Below, piece after piece: positions 25,103 through 28,218 of a stretch of DNA of 28,218 bases (position 1 is the first letter of the stretch; every line of letters starts with the position of its first letter). Position numbers and translations under genes: made by a program. Origin of the DNA: Flavobacteriales bacterium UBA7878 (GTDB lineage Bacteria > Bacteroidota > Bacteroidia > Flavobacteriales > Schleiferiaceae); assembly GCA_002501205.1 (NCBI GenBank), contig DLRW01000014.1, forward strand, positions 1,048 to 29,265. The letters run 5' to 3'. The notes below the pieces were generated by a model. That model was not told where the DNA came from. It saw only the letters and a list, made by a program, of their open reading frames with translations, and made no database searches.

Positions 25103-25675
25103 ATGAAGACAATTCACGTTGCACTAATTCTTTTAGTCGGGCTTTTGACAACATCGACCAATTGTCAGAATGATAATGAAGTAACCACAACTGTTCATTC
25201 CGACCGAATTAAAATCAACTACGACTTTGAAAATCTTAGATTGTTTTTAAACTCGACTGTAACCGAAACAAAATCACGAATCGACTGGAAATGGGATCAC
25301 ATGAATTCTAGAAACGGCTCCCCCGACACAACTAGCATAGAATATTTCGAAACCCGTGCCCAGCCATATTTCAAGTTTGACGACCAGGTAACCTTACCTG
25401 CCCTTTCAATTGTCACCGATAAGAATAAAATCATTGAGTTCTACGCAGCGACAATTTTCACTCTAGCCAAGCATGACAAGGAAACGATAATTGCCGTAAT
25501 TGATAGTTTAAACTCTTACGACCTTCTAAATCAGACCGAAGTACAACAAGCTATCTTGGAAACATCAAGATATTATCGTGAAACCGAGAATTTTGAAGAA
25601 GAACTGAGATTAGATTTAGCAGAGGAAGAATATGAATACTCTCGAATGAGTTACGAGATAAAAATTAAAAAATAA
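25103..25675 (+). CDS. Hypothetical exported or lipid-anchored protein
   Basis: I do not recognise this 190-residue protein. Residues 1-20 form a signal peptide (MKTIHVALILLVGLLTTSTN), and Cys21 follows it. TSTNC is a poor lipobox, since Asn stands at -1, so lipid attachment is uncertain. The mature part is acidic and hydrophilic with no membrane segment, and its last 40 residues are rich in Glu and Tyr (ENFEEELRLDLAEEEYEYSR). It starts 13 bases after attC-like copy B and is followed by a longer inverted-repeat element, so it would form one cassette. Confidence 0.68.
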   Translation: MKTIHVALILLVGLLTTSTNCQNDNEVTTTVHSDRIKINYDFENLRLFLNSTVTETKSRIDWKWDHMNSRNGSPDTTSIEYFETRAQPYFKFDDQVTLPALSIVTDKNKIIEFYAATIFTLAKHDKETIIAVIDSLNSYDLLNQTEVQQAILETSRYYRETENFEEELRLDLAEEEYEYSRMSYEIKIKK

Positions 25676-25684
25676 AACGTGCCC

Positions 25685-25848
25685 CAACAGAGCATATAGC
25701 TTATGGCGGGTGAACGACTGCCAACAAGCAGGGTTTTCGCTTTGCAGCTAGCTTTGGTCTCGAAGGACCTGCCCAGATTTCACCACAGACAAGCTTTGAA
25801 TTGAAAATCAGCCTAGCTAATCCACCATAAGCCCTATGCAAATCCTTG
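25685..25848 (+). repeat. Long inverted-repeat intergenic element, copy C
   Basis: The outer arms are GCATATAGCTTATGGCGG (25692-25709) and CCACCATAAGCCCTATGC (25822-25839), pairing at 15 of 18 positions. CAAC before the left arm (25685-25688) faces CTTG after the right arm (25845-25848), the same end layout as copies A and B but with C for G. Inside, blocks at 25737-25761 and 25798-25820 recur in copy D. The length resembles long attC sites of chromosomal arrays. Confidence 0.5.
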
Positions 25849-25864
25849 GACCTAATAAAGACTG

Positions 25865-26302
25865 GTGAACTGGAAAAAACTTGATAATACAATAAATCAA
25901 TTTGCGGCTGAAATTGACGCTAAAGTTGAAAAAAGAGAAATTAGCTCGATTGGATATAAAGCAGAACGCTATGAATTTAAGGACTCCGCAGACCTGTATT
26001 ATCGTTTTCAAATAACTAAACCAAGGATAGAGCTTGGCAGTAGTTTTTCCATCAGATCCAAACGTCCGGAAAAAGACATTGATATAAAGGCAAGAAAATG
26101 GCTTTTTTTAGGACCAAGGTTAAAAGCGAGCACTAATACAAGTAGGATTCTTTCTGATCTACTTAGAAGCTTGACAAATAAGTTGGATCAATTTACGATT
26201 CAGACCGACCCCTTCGATTTAACTTTTAGAACCAAGCATATTGACTTAGACATTGATACCCTGTGGCTAATAAGACAAATACATCTTGAACTAATAAAAT
26301 AA
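25865..26302 (+). CDS. Hypothetical cytoplasmic protein with GTG start
   Basis: I do not recognise this 145-residue protein. The GTG at 25865 is the only possible start in this frame, since an in-frame TAA lies three codons upstream. There is no signal peptide or membrane segment. It alternates basic and hydrophobic residues, and the end IDTLWLIRQIHLELIK looks like an amphipathic helix. It lies between elements C and D in the cassette-like array and runs in the same direction as its neighbours. Codon use looks AT-rich compared with the core genes left of 22.2 kb. Confidence 0.55.
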   Translation: MNWKKLDNTINQFAAEIDAKVEKREISSIGYKAERYEFKDSADLYYRFQITKPRIELGSSFSIRSKRPEKDIDIKARKWLFLGPRLKASTNTSRILSDLLRSLTNKLDQFTIQTDPFDLTFRTKHIDLDIDTLWLIRQIHLELIK

Positions 26303-26475
26303 CTGTACCTAATATTACATGTAGCTTATTAGGAATGAAGGATTGTCTGCAAACCGGACTCGCCAGGAGGCTGGGCTCTCGCTTCATAGCTAGCTTTAGT
26401 TTCCGCGCTTCGAATTAAAAATCAGCGCAGCTAAACCATTAAAAGTTCTCTTCAAAACCTTAACACCACCACGAA
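26303..26475 (+). repeat. Diverged intergenic element, copy D
   Basis: The 173-bp gap shares two blocks with element C: 26379-26403 against 25737-25761 (20 of 25 bases) and 26412-26434 against 25798-25820 (20 of 23). It opens with CTGTACC directly after the stop codon, as copy A does 3 bases after its stop (24487-24493). The outer arms have lost most complementarity and the CAAC/GTTG ends are missing. It is likely a decayed relative of C. Confidence 0.45.
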
Positions 26476-27369
26476 ATGAACAGATTCATTAGTCTTTTCG
26501 GGCATTCCTACCACTCTAAGGATCTTGTCCAACTAATTGAACAATTTGAAATCAATTATCCTGAAAAGCCTTTTTTGAACTCCAAAGGCGAAATCATGAC
26601 AGCCACTGCTTCAAATGCTTCAAAGGACCTTTACTTAGGTTTTAAAGGGGCTAATTATGCCTATCCTGCTGGTTTTGGAAAGCCTAAATCGATTGGCATT
26701 AATGAGGAAGAAGAAATTATCCTCATGGAAATAACCCTAATGTCCAATATCCTAGAAGGGGTGCATGGTTTAAAAATCGGGGATTCTCAAGAGGATGTAC
26801 TTCGGAAACTAAATACCAAGCCTCAAGAAAAAATCACTTCCGAACCAAGCTCAATGCCCGGTAGTGTTAAAAGACATAACTGGATATTTTGGATGGAAGA
26901 CTACAAACTTCAAATTTCCTTTCTCGATGACTTTAAGCTTGACTTCATTCGGGTTCGTGAATTTGAAAAAAGTGAGAAACTGAAAATCAAGCTTACAGCA
27001 ACTTTAAAGGAGCAAAAGAAAAACCTAAGACCTGAAAACTTAAAGAATATTGAAGCAGCGGGAGATCTTAGTTTTCTAAATCGATGGAGCATTGACACCA
27101 AAGATGAGCCTAAGAAAAATGAACTGATCGAATTTATGAAAAACTACCTTGCTCTAATTTCCGAACACACGGCTAAAAAATCTGCAAGTAAGATATACGC
27201 AGAGACCACTAAGTTGGTAAAATCCATAAATAAGCTTAACCAAGACTCAAGCTTTATAGAGTCAACTGAAAGAGCAGACTTATGTGCTTTTATTGAAAAA
27301 GTGGTACAATCAACTGGCTTCAGGATTCCAGAAGGACTTGACATCACTGAAGAATATAGGATGTGGTAA
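26476..27369 (+). CDS. Hypothetical protein of 297 residues
   Basis: I do not recognise this protein. It has no signal peptide. The N-terminal half (to about 165) looks like a compact alpha/beta domain with an EGVHGLKIGDSQEDVLRKL segment (residues 93-111), a pattern found in several small immunity-like or lipoprotein-like domains, which is too weak to assign function. The second half from about 165 is mostly helical and charged (KSEKLKIKLTATLKEQKKN). It begins just after element D. A role as immunity or accessory protein would be speculation. AT-rich codon use matches the neighbouring array genes. Confidence 0.65.
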   Translation: MNRFISLFGHSYHSKDLVQLIEQFEINYPEKPFLNSKGEIMTATASNASKDLYLGFKGANYAYPAGFGKPKSIGINEEEEIILMEITLMSNILEGVHGLKIGDSQEDVLRKLNTKPQEKITSEPSSMPGSVKRHNWIFWMEDYKLQISFLDDFKLDFIRVREFEKSEKLKIKLTATLKEQKKNLRPENLKNIEAAGDLSFLNRWSIDTKDEPKKNELIEFMKNYLALISEHTAKKSASKIYAETTKLVKSINKLNQDSSFIESTERADLCAFIEKVVQSTGFRIPEGLDITEEYRMW

Positions 27370-27504
27370 ATCCTTATCAAATCTCGGATGAATAAGGCTT
27401 ATTAAGACAGTAGACCAAATCCGGAAGTAAAAATTACTTTCAAAATGAATAACACCAAATGAAATAAGTGATCCGCACCATAAACCTTACGCCAGCCTGA
27501 TCCC

Positions 27505-28044
27505 ATGAAACAATTTATCACTTCTTTTATTCTTCTTACGAACTACCTTGCTTTCGGACAAGAAATTCGGGTCGAATCAGATCGCAATTGTGAACAGTAC
27601 CAAATCGTATTGGACTTCTTAAAAGCAGACACCAGCTTATTTAAATATCACCAGGTACAAAAGCACCGCATCGGAGTATCTGCATCGGTAATGAACAAAC
27701 AAATCCTGCCAATATTGGGATTGGAGCTTTTGGCAATGGAAATGGACATCAGCAAAGACAGCTTATTATCGATGGAAGACGATCGCATTTTTTCTCTGAT
27801 TGAAACTCACAAGAATAAATATGTGTCTGACACTTTTAAATTTACCTCCAGCTGCTTAGATCCATTGTCATCAAAAAAGAGGTCCGACATTTCAGTTTGG
27901 TTCATTCGATACTCCAATGATATTATTTTAGCGACTACGGATAGAACAGACTTAGAATTTGGATTTAAAAGACCCGTTCTCTTTCTTTTTAAGTTTGATC
28001 GAAACAATCAGTTCACATACACGTGCCTTAAACCGGAATATTAG
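27505..28044 (+). CDS. Hypothetical exported protein
   Basis: I do not recognise this 179-residue protein. Residues 1-19 form a signal peptide ending in FGQ, typical for Bacteroidota exported proteins, which often have a glutamine just after the cut. The mature part has two cysteines (Cys29 and Cys116) that may form a disulfide, and contains strand-like segments such as SVWFIRYSNDIILATT. It is the last complete gene of the window. The 135-bp gap upstream has no clear copy of elements A to D. Confidence 0.65.
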   Translation: MKQFITSFILLTNYLAFGQEIRVESDRNCEQYQIVLDFLKADTSLFKYHQVQKHRIGVSASVMNKQILPILGLELLAMEMDISKDSLLSMEDDRIFSLIETHKNKYVSDTFKFTSSCLDPLSSKKRSDISVWFIRYSNDIILATTDRTDLEFGFKRPVLFLFKFDRNNQFTYTCLKPEY

Positions 28045-28171
28045 ATTGGATGGCCCAAAATCTATTCACTTAATACTTTTTGCATTGGCCAAAACTATTT
28101 ATCCGTATTCGTTGGGATCCTGCCCAAAACATTAGCCCTTCCTTAAAACCAATGTATCGGAGCTTTCGGCA

Positions 28172-28209
28172 CCTGAGCAGCGATAGCCGTTCGAAGGGTA
28201 GCACTCAGG
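28172..28209 (+). repeat. Inverted repeat CCTGAG/CTCAGG at the right edge
   Basis: CCTGAG (28172-28177) and CTCAGG (28204-28209) are perfectly complementary around 26 bases that contain AGCGATAGCCGTTCGAAGG. The palindrome lies 127 bases after the last gene and 9 bases from the window end. It could be a repetitive-palindrome element, a terminator without a T-tract, or the start of another cassette border. Only one copy is visible here. Confidence 0.4.
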
Positions 28210-28218
28210 ACTCAAATT

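Larger units (their letters stand above)
22639..28218 (+). mobile_element. Putative integrase-less cassette array (CALIN-like)
   Basis: Six genes or gene fragments in one direction, none a core housekeeping gene, are separated by inverted-repeat elements. Two of those elements are near-identical and have attC-like layout, two others share other blocks. GTTAGGC at the left border is a perfect match to the attC/attI core GTTRRRY. No integrase or recombinase gene lies in the window, and the array runs off the right edge. The interpretation as gene cassettes is inference; insertion of unrelated genes with duplicated intergenic palindromes is the alternative. Confidence 0.4.

Overview
The window looks like a chromosomal segment of a marine or aquatic Bacteroidota, most likely Flavobacteriales. 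The case rests on the type IX secretion/gliding genes porU, porV, a porP/sprF homologue and gldJ, with murF directly after gldJ, and on promoter boxes of the Bacteroidota form TTG-N19-TAnnTTTG. The genus cannot be named from the sequence alone.

Layout. Positions 1-317 hold no gene but carry two matched minus-strand promoters (TTG-N19-TATATTTG twice, about 94 bp apart) and a boxA-like element. I read this as the leader of an rRNA operon lying just outside the left edge. From 318 to 8934 all genes run on the minus strand, in transcription order porU, porV, cytidine deaminase, pdhA, pdhC and a short-chain dehydrogenase, the last one separated by a hairpin terminator. On the plus strand from 9143 come the porP/sprF homologue, gldJ, a terminator and murF. 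A small exported protein (minus), tandem terminators, an acyl-CoA dehydrogenase (minus), then anmK, a Glu/Leu-type amino-acid dehydrogenase and nhaD (plus) follow. An exbB-exbD-tonB-folC run, with folC starting at TTG inside a TTGA overlap, ends the core part at 22192.

From about 22.6 kb to the right edge the character changes. The sequence looks more AT-rich, the genes are mostly unknown, all point the same way, and they are separated by repeated inverted-repeat elements. Two 54-bp elements (24494-24547 and 25036-25089; 47 of 54 bases identical) have CAAC and GTTG ends, unpaired spacers, an interrupted stem and a small variable loop, the layout of integron attC sites. Two longer elements (about 25.68-25.85 and 26.30-26.46 kb) share other sequence blocks. 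I see no integrase in the window, so the region resembles an integrase-less cassette cluster.

The first gene of this region is the most striking. A Schlafen-type AlbA_2 domain, a GHKL-type ATPase domain and a winged-helix-like region are joined to a C-terminal RNA recognition motif, and the frame is cut by a single in-frame TAA. The remaining genes there are two exported or cell-envelope proteins and three cytoplasmic proteins that I cannot identify.

How the genes work together: PorU (sortase) and PorV (shuttle) process and carry type IX cargo at the outer membrane, and GldJ with the PorP/SprF protein serve the gliding/secretion machinery. MurF and AnmK make and recycle peptidoglycan. ExbB/ExbD/TonB energise outer-membrane transport. 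PdhA/PdhC are two of the three pyruvate dehydrogenase parts; pdhB is not in the window.
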